Shown: positions 30,159 to 37,169 of the stretch, in pieces
Numbering within the stretch: position 1 is the first letter of the stretch
Layout: the number at the start of each line of letters is the position of its first letter
Virus record (IMG/VR): IMGVR_UViG_3300008107_000388
Coordinates: 1 to 37,736 of that record
Length of the DNA stretch: 37,736 bases
Source of the DNA: a virus
Direction: 5' to 3' (one strand)
Program-made: the position numbers and the translations under genes
The notes under the pieces: generated by a model
Told to the model about the DNA's origin: nothing
Database searches by the model: none
The model's input: the letters and a program-made list of their open reading frames with translations, nothing else

Positions 30159-30783
30159 TTTTTTGTTTTTCTTTCATTTCTATAAAATTGTTCAATAGAT
30201 TAGTTGAAAATGTTTGCATATCGGTAGACAATGAAATTCTCATATTTTTAGATTTATTAACATCTACAGAATGTAAAACATATGATGGAAAAAATACAAG
30301 TTTTCCTGGTTTCGGTATTATTTTTTTAAATTTAGCTCCATTAACATTTTTATAAACCTCTTTGTCCCAATCTACACCACCACGGGGATCAATTAATAAT
30401 AGGTCACCACAATCATCATCTGTTTGTATATAGTATGTTGCTGTTATTTTACTACCTCCATGATCATGTATTGCCATGGATTGTCCAGGTAAACTATAGT
30501 TAACCCAACCTCTTGTGTGATGAAATTCATATTCATCATAATTTTTTGCAACATAATCATAAGTAAGTTCTGTCACCATTTTAATTATATAATCATTTAA
30601 TGATTTTACATAAGGTGTATTCATCACCCATATATTAGAATCTTTGATATTTTTAATTTTTTCATCTGTGTAAAAATATTTCAATTCACTTAATAAATTA
30701 TCATTAAATTTTTCATCAAAATCTGTTTGTATTTCCCACACCGGTGTCACCCACCAATCATTACGAATTATATTCATAGACAT
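30148..30783 (-). CDS. 2OG-Fe(II) oxygenase (PF13759-like)
   Basis: 211 aa. Core: RGWVNYSLPGQSMAIHDHGG then KITATYYIQ with metal ligands in HDH (106-108), and the C-terminal KPGKLVFFPSYVLHSVDVN with distal H171 followed by R182 in MRISLSTD. This is the phage '2OG-Fe(II) oxygenase' pattern common in T4-like cyano- and pelagiphages. It overlaps both neighbours by about ten bases. It is clearly paralogous to the 241-aa oxygenase two genes upstream (FxPSYVLHxVxxNKSxxxRI). Substrate unknown; protein or small-molecule hydroxylation is possible. Confidence 0.82.
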   Translation of the reverse strand: MSMNIIRNDWWVTPVWEIQTDFDEKFNDNLLSELKYFYTDEKIKNIKDSNIWVMNTPYVKSLNDYIIKMVTELTYDYVAKNYDEYEFHHTRGWVNYSLPGQSMAIHDHGGSKITATYYIQTDDDCGDLLLIDPRGGVDWDKEVYKNVNGAKFKKIIPKPGKLVFFPSYVLHSVDVNKSKNMRISLSTDMQTFSTNLLNNFIEMKEKQKNVV

Positions 30784-31313
30784 CCAGTTTCTTTTAACAT
30801 CTCACACACCGATTCATAATTATGTTTTCTTGTGCCTAAAGTTACGGCTTTTCTAAAAGGTTCTTCTTTATCCGATTCGACACTATGAATTTTCTTAACA
30901 TTTAATACCCAAACTTCCATTGGTTGTGCCACGAAACTACCAACTTCTTTTAATTGCTCTTTTTTGTATATGAATCCATTTGTTTGATTTTTTATTTGAA
31001 ATATCTGCAAATCATCTACCAAAGGTTCATAATATATCGTTTTACAGTTATCAGTTTCAATGTAAAAATTAATTGTGGTTAATATATCACTATCTGTATG
31101 TGGTGGTATATTTCGATTGATGGTCATAACAGTTAAATAAAAATCTTCCCAATATTTTTTAGGTAAAATCTTATACATTATTTCGGGTTCAGGTGACCAT
31201 ATCTTTTTATAATCTATACCTTTATTATCAACACCCGTAAACGTATTCAACCCCTGTGTAACGGCATATATGGGTTTAGAAAACTCATAATTTAACTTTG
31301 TGAACATTTCCAT
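30774..31313 (-). CDS. 2OG-oxygenase-like protein (179 aa)
   Basis: A shorter cupin-type protein. Residues 64-78 read TINRNIPPHTDSDILTTINF with H72 and D74 as likely metal ligands. VWVLNVKKIHSVESDKEEPF carries distal H143, and R154 follows in RKAVTLGT. The motif order matches Fe(II)/2OG oxygenases, but the sequence is far from its two neighbours. It overlaps the flanking oxygenases, so it is likely to be translated with them. Confidence 0.68.
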   Translation of the reverse strand: MEMFTKLNYEFSKPIYAVTQGLNTFTGVDNKGIDYKKIWSPEPEIMYKILPKKYWEDFYLTVMTINRNIPPHTDSDILTTINFYIETDNCKTIYYEPLVDDLQIFQIKNQTNGFIYKKEQLKEVGSFVAQPMEVWVLNVKKIHSVESDKEEPFRKAVTLGTRKHNYESVCEMLKETGCL

Positions 31314-32017
31314 TCTTTAATTTTTTTCATTCGACTGGCCCAACTTTTTAATATTACAGTATTATTGGTGTTTTTGTCAACCACCTTTCGTAAATCGGTA
31401 GATAAAGATATACGTAAATCATTTGATTTATTCTCCGTTACACCATGAAGAACATATGATGGTGTAAAGACCAATTTACCTTCAATAGGTTTGATTCTTC
31501 GTTCTTTCACTACAGGCGTACCGGTTAAAGTGGTGTTTTTCCAATCAATTGCGTTGGAACTGTCAAATAGTACCAACTCTCCACATCCTTCTGGTGCTTG
31601 TATGTAATATGTGGCCGCAATAGCGGATTCTGTATGGCCATGTACTTCTAAACCTTCTCCCGGTTCATGCACATTAACCCAGCCAAAGAAGTGCTCACAA
31701 CCTTTAAGGTTTAACATTCTGATTTCTGGAATTTGTTGGGTTATTGTTTTTGTAACAATATCAATAATTTCTTGTTTGATAATGTTTAGATTGGGCTTGT
31801 CATAATCCCATATGCTGTCTTTTGGTTTTTTATCTTGGCCAGTGGCGATGCCATAACCTATACTATAAATTTCGTCTAGTAGTTTTTTATTGAATTCTGC
31901 ATTAAATTTTGTTTGAACTTCCCATATTGGAGATTTCCAAAATAAGTTTTGCGCATTTTGATACCAGTGAAACTTTTCACGGTCATTCAGTTGTTCTATT
32001 TGATTTCCACTCATCAT
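31292..32017 (-). CDS. 2OG-Fe(II) oxygenase (PF13759-like)
   Basis: 241 aa. Core FGWVNVHEPGEGLEVHGHTE then SAIAATYYIQAPEGCGELVL (candidate metal ligands H126/H128), IKPIEGKLVFTPSYVLHGVT with H191 and LRISLSTD with R202. It shares order and wording with the 211-aa paralogue, suggesting gene duplication in the phage lineage followed by insertion of the 179-aa gene between them. The start is uncertain between two adjacent ATGs. Substrate unknown. Confidence 0.82.
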   Translation of the reverse strand: MMSGNQIEQLNDREKFHWYQNAQNLFWKSPIWEVQTKFNAEFNKKLLDEIYSIGYGIATGQDKKPKDSIWDYDKPNLNIIKQEIIDIVTKTITQQIPEIRMLNLKGCEHFFGWVNVHEPGEGLEVHGHTESAIAATYYIQAPEGCGELVLFDSSNAIDWKNTTLTGTPVVKERRIKPIEGKLVFTPSYVLHGVTENKSNDLRISLSTDLRKVVDKNTNNTVILKSWASRMKKIKEWKCSQS

Positions 32018-32309
32018 ATGCCATAATCAAAGGTTGTGCTTGCTCACGATTAATTCGAACTTCTGTACTCATTTCCGAAGCTGTGTTTGCTGTCTGCCAT
32101 GGTGTGCCTTTGATGTGGTCCAATATCGGGTGATTGCCAGCATTTAATAATTCGGACAACACATTCACATGAGTTGTTAACATGGTAAAGACGTTTGCAC
32201 GTTGTTCTTCAGGTAAATTTAGTATTGCATTGAAAAAAATATTGTTGAAGTAGTAATCAACATACTCATGCAATAAATCTCTCTCGATGACGATTTCATT
32301 TTCATTCAT
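31983..32309 (-). CDS. Hypothetical protein (108 aa)
   Basis: Starts MNENEIVIERDLLHEYVDYY, all-helical with an acidic N-terminus. The middle reads NLPEEQRANVFTMLTTHVNV and the end EVRINREQAQPLIMAYDEWK. No recognised family. It lies between the Cys-rich protein and the first oxygenase with overlaps on both sides, so it belongs to the same transcription unit and could be an assembly or adaptor factor. Confidence 0.6.
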   Translation of the reverse strand: MNENEIVIERDLLHEYVDYYFNNIFFNAILNLPEEQRANVFTMLTTHVNVLSELLNAGNHPILDHIKGTPWQTANTASEMSTEVRINREQAQPLIMAYDEWKSNRTTE

Positions 32310-33249
32310 TGTATTTTTTCCTTATGAATAATTTATTATTAAATAATTTAACTATTTTAGAATAAATTTCTGCTGAGTAATATGTTCCCGCAAATGTAAT
32401 CCAAATAAAATATACGGTCAATAAACCAACTGGTTTATTTTTATTTGGTAACTTACCTACCAAACGGCTAATTGGTCGACCAACACGCATCAATATACGG
32501 CCAATATCATTATCTCTATTCACAATATTCATAATATAAGCCATATGTTGCGACCAAGGAGTTGCTATACGGTGAGCCCACTTAATAAATTTTTGTTTTT
32601 CAGCTTTTTTACGTTCATCTTTGGACATCCAAAGCATAAAGTCCGGAGATTTGCCTTCCATGCCATCAACAATAACTTGAGCCCAACGAATATAACCAGC
32701 ATAAACTTCTGGATCATTTTCTCTCAACCAATTACCATATTTTTGGTCAGCATAAAAAATATCATGGGGCATCATACCGAGTTGATATAATTTATGACAA
32801 ATAATTTTTGAACAATTACAAGCTTGAGCATAACATTGAAAACTTGTACAATTATATGTTGGTGGCGGTTGTTGATTACAATTTCCTGTTTGTAACCATG
32901 ATTGGCTATCACAATTTGCACAATTAATAGCTCCACAATTAGCACACACATGGCAATTTTGACTTTGATCACCGCATCCACAATTACAATTTGATGGGTC
33001 AACTACAGGACAATTTCCTGAAGCGCAGTTTTCACAGCAATTATTAATTCCCGTGCCGTTGCAATTTCCTGCAGTATTTTTTTGAAAATAACTTAGGCCA
33101 TAAAATCCAGCCATATTAGGAGTACCTGGTCGTATAGACGGCAACACTAAATTGTTTAAAAAATTTAAATCACTAGAATATGTTGATGATTGACCAATTT
33201 CTTGATTAATTTGCGATACGGATATTGGTCCAGATGATGGTAATGTCAT
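32302..33249 (-). CDS. Virion-type protein with a 19-cysteine Asn-Cys-rich domain
   Basis: 315 aa in three parts. Residues 1-57 (MTLPSSGPISVSQINQEIGQ ... MAGFYGLSYF) are the short module found at the N-termini of many phage virion proteins. Residues 63-151 hold 19 cysteines, 13 directly preceded by Asn (for example C88, C90, C99, C105, C110, C113), with Gly and Gln spacers. Residues about 150-260 are a helical domain (LYQLGMMPHDIFYADQKYGN, WAHRIATPWSQHMAYIMN) that I have seen in other phage proteins without assigned function. A C-terminal hydrophobic segment lies at about 275-293. The TATAAATAC late promoter just upstream implies late, structural-type expression. It follows a radical SAM maturase gene and is its obvious candidate substrate; metal binding is the main alternative. 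Confidence 0.7.
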   Translation of the reverse strand: MTLPSSGPISVSQINQEIGQSSTYSSDLNFLNNLVLPSIRPGTPNMAGFYGLSYFQKNTAGNCNGTGINNCCENCASGNCPVVDPSNCNCGCGDQSQNCHVCANCGAINCANCDSQSWLQTGNCNQQPPPTYNCTSFQCYAQACNCSKIICHKLYQLGMMPHDIFYADQKYGNWLRENDPEVYAGYIRWAQVIVDGMEGKSPDFMLWMSKDERKKAEKQKFIKWAHRIATPWSQHMAYIMNIVNRDNDIGRILMRVGRPISRLVGKLPNKNKPVGLLTVYFIWITFAGTYYSAEIYSKIVKLFNNKLFIRKKYNE

Positions 33250-33275
33250 TTTTACGTCCTAATCTTTATTATTCA

Positions 33276-33284
33276 GTATTTATA
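33276..33284 (-). promoter_or_regulatory. T4-type late promoter (TATAAATAC)
   Basis: Exact TATAAATAC on the minus strand, identical to the box before the baseplate operon. It overlaps the stop codon of the radical SAM gene and lies 27 bases before the ATG of the Cys-rich protein. It gives a short leader with AGGACG as ribosome-binding site. Confidence 0.75.
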
Positions 33285-34731
33285 TTGTTTCTACTTTGGA
33301 TTTTCCGTAAATTTCGACACCTTCAATCACACCAATCTTCTCACTAATTATTTTGATAGGTATAATTTTCTTTTTCAAATCTTCCTTATGTTCGTAAATT
33401 GTACCAAAAATATCTTGCCTTTCGAGTGGTAGACCATCACCTTTTATGAGTGTTGGTATATAACCTGTTATATCCTGTATAGCTAAAACAAAAAATGGTA
33501 TGTTATCCGAATATGAATTTGCACAAGATATGTCCCAAAATTTTTCATCCAAAAACATACAGGCACCCTTACAAATATGTAGTACAGGACAACCAGAACA
33601 TTCTTTACGGTTCGACCAATGTGTTGATGATTTAATTGATACATTATCATAATCTTCTAATGTACCTCCGTGATGCGACTCGCCATTTTTTGACATTTCA
33701 AGAGAACTTACGTTTTGGCACGTCATTACATTACCACGCAAATCTACAGCTAAAGCTTGTTCTTCATCCATGCCACATTTTTGACCTAAAAAATCCGATT
33801 TTCGGTGAGCAAGAACACTTTTGGTAAATTGAAACGTTTTTTCTTTTGGAATAGTGAATCCAATTTTGCCGCCTGTGGAAAATATGTCAGCAAAAGCCGT
33901 TCTTCGATATTCAAAATGGTCTTTTTTTGTTAGTAAAGAATTTGAAATTCCTTCTTCATCGTAAGCATCTACGATACCTCCTTCACCTAGTGTTACAAAT
34001 TCATCACCAGTTAAATTCACAAACCATTCATAAACTTCTTTACGACTTCTATTTTTTGCGTTCATCATAGGATTAAAACTTATTACTTTACCCAAACGTT
34101 TCATCATTCTATAAAAACCCAATATTCTTTCTTTTTGTTCAGGATCGTCAAACGGATCTGGCCCACGAACTGATTGACCAGGTCCATCATGTGAAATGGC
34201 CACATCAAAATCATACATCATCAACCAATCAATAATATCATCTGTAAGAATAGATCCGTTTGTAATAACAGAAAATCTTGGTTTTCTTTCCCAATTCTCA
34301 AATTTTTCTGCCAACAATTCTGCTAGTGGTTTCATTGTTTTCCAATAAACAAATGGTTCACCACCCCAAAATTCTATTTTCAATCCTTTACTTTCATCAA
34401 ATTCTAAAACTTCTAATTTTTTCATAAAAGCATCAATGTCTTTTTTAGATGTTTCAGGCATACGTTCAACAAATTTTTGTGAGCAATAATCACAAGAATA
34501 ATTACAACTTAATCCCATTTGAATTTTAAGTGTTGTGATTAACTTTGATTTCTTTAAAGGATTGTTTTTATTAAATGCTTTATATGGTTTTGTGTATTCT
34601 TTAGGAATTTCAATTGGTTGCGGATATTCATATACGATACCATTGGCGTCCTTTAAAATATTGCTCATGTTATCATAATAAAATATTTTCTTATCATCTT
34701 TTGATTTTTCAGCGTGTATTTCAAATAACAT
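33280..34731 (-). CDS. Radical SAM/SPASM peptide maturase (anSME-like)
   Basis: 483 aa. The radical SAM cluster motif CxxxCxxC is at C76-C80-C83 in GLSCNYSCDYCSQKF. The SAM-contact motif is GGEP at 123-126. The C-terminal SPASM domain shows the full seven-cysteine order: C319, GNVMTC ending at C338, then C378-x2-C381-x5-C387-x3-C391 and C403, enough for two auxiliary Fe-S clusters. This architecture belongs to anaerobic sulfatase maturases and to RiPP maturases that make thioether or carbon cross-links on peptides. The next gene encodes a Cys/Asn-rich protein. The start overlaps the upstream stop (TAATG) with ribosome-binding site AGGAAAA. No sulfatase is present in the window, so a peptide/protein substrate in the phage is favoured. 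Confidence 0.88.
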   Translation of the reverse strand: MLFEIHAEKSKDDKKIFYYDNMSNILKDANGIVYEYPQPIEIPKEYTKPYKAFNKNNPLKKSKLITTLKIQMGLSCNYSCDYCSQKFVERMPETSKKDIDAFMKKLEVLEFDESKGLKIEFWGGEPFVYWKTMKPLAELLAEKFENWERKPRFSVITNGSILTDDIIDWLMMYDFDVAISHDGPGQSVRGPDPFDDPEQKERILGFYRMMKRLGKVISFNPMMNAKNRSRKEVYEWFVNLTGDEFVTLGEGGIVDAYDEEGISNSLLTKKDHFEYRRTAFADIFSTGGKIGFTIPKEKTFQFTKSVLAHRKSDFLGQKCGMDEEQALAVDLRGNVMTCQNVSSLEMSKNGESHHGGTLEDYDNVSIKSSTHWSNRKECSGCPVLHICKGACMFLDEKFWDISCANSYSDNIPFFVLAIQDITGYIPTLIKGDGLPLERQDIFGTIYEHKEDLKKKIIPIKIISEKIGVIEGVEIYGKSKVETI

Positions 34732-34994
34732 TATTTTTCCTGTAATCTTTTAATTGGTCGACTTCTCTTTGTAACTTTATATATTCTATCAATTCCTGCC
34801 GAATTTTTTCCTTGTTTTGATATTCGTAATATAGCCGCTGTTGTTTTGACATCATTCTTTTTTTGCTCATTAAAACTCCTATCGTTATTATTATATTTTG
34901 GAATTTTAGAAGCGGATTCTACAGGATTAACTTTGTCATTATCTGGCCTCCTGATGTTAAGTAGAAGTGGAAGTTGATTGTTCACTATTACCAT
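34731..34994 (-). CDS. Hypothetical basic protein (87 aa)
   Basis: Reads MVIVNNQLPLLLNIRRPDND at the start and is rich in Lys, Asn and Arg, ending RIYKVTKRSRPIKRLQEK. Probably largely disordered; no cysteine. The stop overlaps the start of the radical SAM gene and its own start overlaps the stop of the 93-aa gene, so it is embedded in the operon. It could be a nucleic-acid-binding or scaffold peptide. No family recognised. Confidence 0.55.
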   Translation of the reverse strand: MVIVNNQLPLLLNIRRPDNDKVNPVESASKIPKYNNNDRSFNEQKKNDVKTTAAILRISKQGKNSAGIDRIYKVTKRSRPIKRLQEK

Positions 34995-35269
34995 TCTCTA
35001 GGCAACTTTGTCTTGTGTGATTTGTGTAGTGTATTTCCTGGTACCGTATCTTTAATTCGTTGTATGACACCTTTCTCAAAGGCAGAATCGGCAGTTTTGG
35101 TACGAGGAACATTCATACGACCCACGTCACCAAAAACTGGTAGGTTCTCGGCTGAATGGTATCGTTGTAAATGTGGATTTGATTGTATGAATTCATCTAA
35201 CACCGTATATGACATACGGTGTTCTTCGATTGTGTTTGTTTCTTTATTTAAAAAATCATAGGTTGGCAT
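34988..35269 (-). CDS. Conserved small phage protein (FmdB-like start, 93 aa)
   Basis: Starts MPTYDFLNKETNTIEEHRMS and continues with a PHLQRYHSAENLPVFGDVGR segment. The 'MPTYdf.n..tg.e.e..ms' opening is that of FmdB-like zinc ribbons, but there are no cysteines, so the metal site is lost. Homologues occur widely in T4-like phages as conserved proteins of unknown role. TAATG overlap with the gene upstream. Confidence 0.65.
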   Translation of the reverse strand: MPTYDFLNKETNTIEEHRMSYTVLDEFIQSNPHLQRYHSAENLPVFGDVGRMNVPRTKTADSAFEKGVIQRIKDTVPGNTLHKSHKTKLPREW

Positions 35270-35859
35270 TAACTATACTCATGGGCAAGTGATTCATTCA
35301 TTTTTCGAAACCATTCTTTCATAAAGACTGGTACTTCTCTTTTATTTATCTTACCTTTCCATGACCAAAGATGTGATTTATTCATACGATAATAGTTATG
35401 ATAGGATTGTAATGAATTATTCGGCACTTTACACTCATCTGGCATGGCAGGTGTGGGGCCAGTAAATGAACCAATTGGACAATTATCCGGTACACGAGCC
35501 AAGTCAGGTATCAATCGTGCCGTGGCATGAACTTTACCATAACGATATGTAAACTCTTTAAGTAGTTCACACCACATATTATAGAGCCAAGTATAGTTGG
35601 CCTTACTTTGGCGAACCCATATGGCTGATGGATGGTTCATCATCGTAGGCTTCATCAATCGTTCTTCACGTTCATCTGGCAGGCGCCACCGTTTGATATT
35701 ACGATTATTGGTTGTTTTACCAAGGTACATCTCACCATCAAGAACTCGGTGTGCAGTAGAAAGTAACTGAGCATACTCGATTACCATTTTACAAACATGG
35801 CGGTCAACGTGCATTTCAGCACACTTCACAGGATTATGGTCAAGATAAAATATATTCAT
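35269..35859 (-). CDS. Conserved phage protein, possibly pyrimidine-dimer-glycosylase-like
   Basis: 196 aa. Recurrent segments are MNIFYLDHNPVKCAEMHVDR then HVCKMVIEYAQLLSTAHRVL, and NHPSAIWVRQSKANYTWLYN followed by EFTYRYGKVHATARL. This family is common in phages, and the His/Arg-rich helical N-terminus resembles the Pyr_excise (T4 endonuclease V-like) pattern, but the catalytic N-terminal Thr of that enzyme is not seen. Function should be treated as unknown. It overlaps the TM protein upstream by four bases (ATGA). Confidence 0.6.
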   Translation of the reverse strand: MNIFYLDHNPVKCAEMHVDRHVCKMVIEYAQLLSTAHRVLDGEMYLGKTTNNRNIKRWRLPDEREERLMKPTMMNHPSAIWVRQSKANYTWLYNMWCELLKEFTYRYGKVHATARLIPDLARVPDNCPIGSFTGPTPAMPDECKVPNNSLQSYHNYYRMNKSHLWSWKGKINKREVPVFMKEWFRKMNESLAHEYS

Positions 35860-36140
35860 AGCATTCTAATTAAACCAATAGTATCAATAGTAGTTAACAA
35901 GATGTAGTTAGCAAGCATCCCAAATGATTTCCGAGTATAACTAGCCCAAGCATACAGAGCACAACCAGTAATCCAAACAGGATATAAAACAAGTAACGGT
36001 GGGTTCGGAACGGTAAGTGCCATAGTAATAGAGCAACCAATACTAATAGCCCAAGCCAACAACTCAACAATAAAACGGAAACGACCACTTCGCCAGTCAT
36101 CACGAATCCAATCAAAGAGATTATAAAATAAATCGTTCAT
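35856..36140 (-). CDS. Small membrane protein with three predicted helices (94 aa)
   Basis: Starting at the ATG at 36140, which overlaps the upstream stop (ATGA), rather than an in-frame GTG six bases earlier. The hydrophobic segments are FIVELLAWAISIGCSITMAL, LLVLYPVWITGCALYAWASY and NYILLTTIDTIGLIRML. The N-terminus is cytoplasm-like and basic (DWIRDDWRSGRFRF). Probably an inner-membrane protein made during infection; function unknown. Confidence 0.6.
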   Translation of the reverse strand: MNDLFYNLFDWIRDDWRSGRFRFIVELLAWAISIGCSITMALTVPNPPLLVLYPVWITGCALYAWASYTRKSFGMLANYILLTTIDTIGLIRML

Positions 36141-36421
36141 CAACACTCATCAGATCGAATCAGACTTTTTTTACCATTAAAGATAGAATCTAAATCATCG
36201 AGATCAACTTTTTGAATTGGCTCAATTTGGCTGAGAGATTTCGATTCTTCTACAATTTCTAAATTACCATCGATGTGATATCCACATCCTTTTAAAAAAG
36301 TTTCAAATTCACCAATAACGCCATGTAAATGATCGGCATTAAACTCAAACGTTTTTTTGGTGACAATTGCATCAGCAAATGGCATTGGATCATCTTCACA
36401 AATAAATGTAAATCTGCTCAT
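36140..36421 (-). CDS. Hypothetical protein (93 aa)
   Basis: Reads MSRFTFICEDDPMPFADAIV, followed by KKTFEFNADHLHGVIGEFET and an acidic linker (VDLDDLDSIF). Soluble, alpha/beta-looking, no known motif. Overlaps both neighbours by three to four bases, so it is coupled with them. Confidence 0.6.
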   Translation of the reverse strand: MSRFTFICEDDPMPFADAIVTKKTFEFNADHLHGVIGEFETFLKGCGYHIDGNLEIVEESKSLSQIEPIQKVDLDDLDSIFNGKKSLIRSDEC

Positions 36422-36675
36422 AGTGTTGGAATCTCCAACGGTTTAGCGCTACCTTTAAGTGCTTTAACACGTTTTGCAATATCTTCACTTGAAACGGTTT
36501 GCATAGCGAATTGTTTGAATTCATCATATTCATTTTTTACTTTTAAAATACCGCCATGTAGCAAAAATAGTGCACAACCACCGGTACTCAAAGGAGCAAC
36601 TTCACTAACACCATCCAAATTAATAATTACTTTACATTCTTTTTCTACTGAATCCACTTCAACAAATAAAGACAT
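36418..36675 (-). CDS. Hypothetical protein (85 aa)
   Basis: The ATG at 36675 is preferred over an in-frame GTG three bases before it, because it has AGGAGA at good spacing and overlaps the stop of the small gene upstream (TGATG). Reads MSLFVEVDSVEKECKVIINL, then a Gly-rich turn and a helical Lys-rich end. No family recognised. Confidence 0.6.
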   Translation of the reverse strand: MSLFVEVDSVEKECKVIINLDGVSEVAPLSTGGCALFLLHGGILKVKNEYDEFKQFAMQTVSSEDIAKRVKALKGSAKPLEIPTL

Positions 36676-36848
36676 CACACTTCTCCTTTTTCAGATTTAT
36701 TTTCTTTTAGTTTGGCCAATTTGGCACGTTTTTCCAACACTTCAGCTTCAATCATCATGTTTTTCCAATGGCCTCGTTTATCTGATGGCATCAGAGCAAG
36801 CATACGTTTTGTTTCTTTACTTAATTTAAAATCCCCGTTTGTTTTCAT
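36675..36848 (-). CDS. Small helical basic protein (57 aa)
   Basis: Too short for ordinary ORF cut-offs but well placed. ATG at 36848 is in a TAAATG junction with the gene upstream, and its TGA overlaps the next ATG. Reads MKTNGDFKLSKETKRMLALM, PSDKRGHWKNMMIEAEVLEK and a Lys-rich end, probably one long helix or coiled coil. Function unknown. Confidence 0.6.
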   Translation of the reverse strand: MKTNGDFKLSKETKRMLALMPSDKRGHWKNMMIEAEVLEKRAKLAKLKENKSEKGEV

Positions 36849-37111
36849 TTACCTACCTTTTGAATTACTTCACTTTTATCACAATCTTTAACACGAACTA
36901 ATAATGTATCGGTTTGATTTAGTGGTCGAACAAAAAAACATTCACCCTTAACAGACCAAACTAATTTATTTTGAATGCTCCCATCAAAGTTACCATTGAC
37001 AGGTGAATTAATAAAATATGGAGTGTAATAGAATGTTAAACCAAACACAACAACTGCCACAAAAAACAAAGTTTTATTTGCTTGTAACCATTCATTAATT
37101 TTTTTAAACAT
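36845..37111 (-). CDS. Membrane-anchored hypothetical protein (88 aa)
   Basis: An N-terminal anchor (NKTLFFVAVVVFGLTFYYTP, about residues 12-31) is followed by an exported-looking domain with two cysteines (CFFVRPLNQTDTLLVRVKDC) that could form a disulfide. Ribosome-binding site AAGGAA. First gene downstream of the strong promoter at 37141-37169. Function unknown, perhaps a periplasmic or superinfection factor. Confidence 0.62.
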   Translation of the reverse strand: MFKKINEWLQANKTLFFVAVVVFGLTFYYTPYFINSPVNGNFDGSIQNKLVWSVKGECFFVRPLNQTDTLLVRVKDCDKSEVIQKVGK

Positions 37112-37127
37112 GAAACATTCCTTGAGT

Positions 37128-37169
37128 GTATAATACTAACATTATACTAAAAAACACAATTAAAGTCAA
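37128..37169 (-). promoter_or_regulatory. Strong sigma70-type promoter with palindrome over the -10 box
   Basis: Minus strand TTGACT (37169-37164) and TATAAT (37146-37141) with 17-base spacing. An inverted repeat GTATAAT...ATTATAC (37147-37128) covers the -10 box and start site. The -35 box lies inside the end of the upstream gene. It would drive the run of small genes leftward from 37111. Confidence 0.75.
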
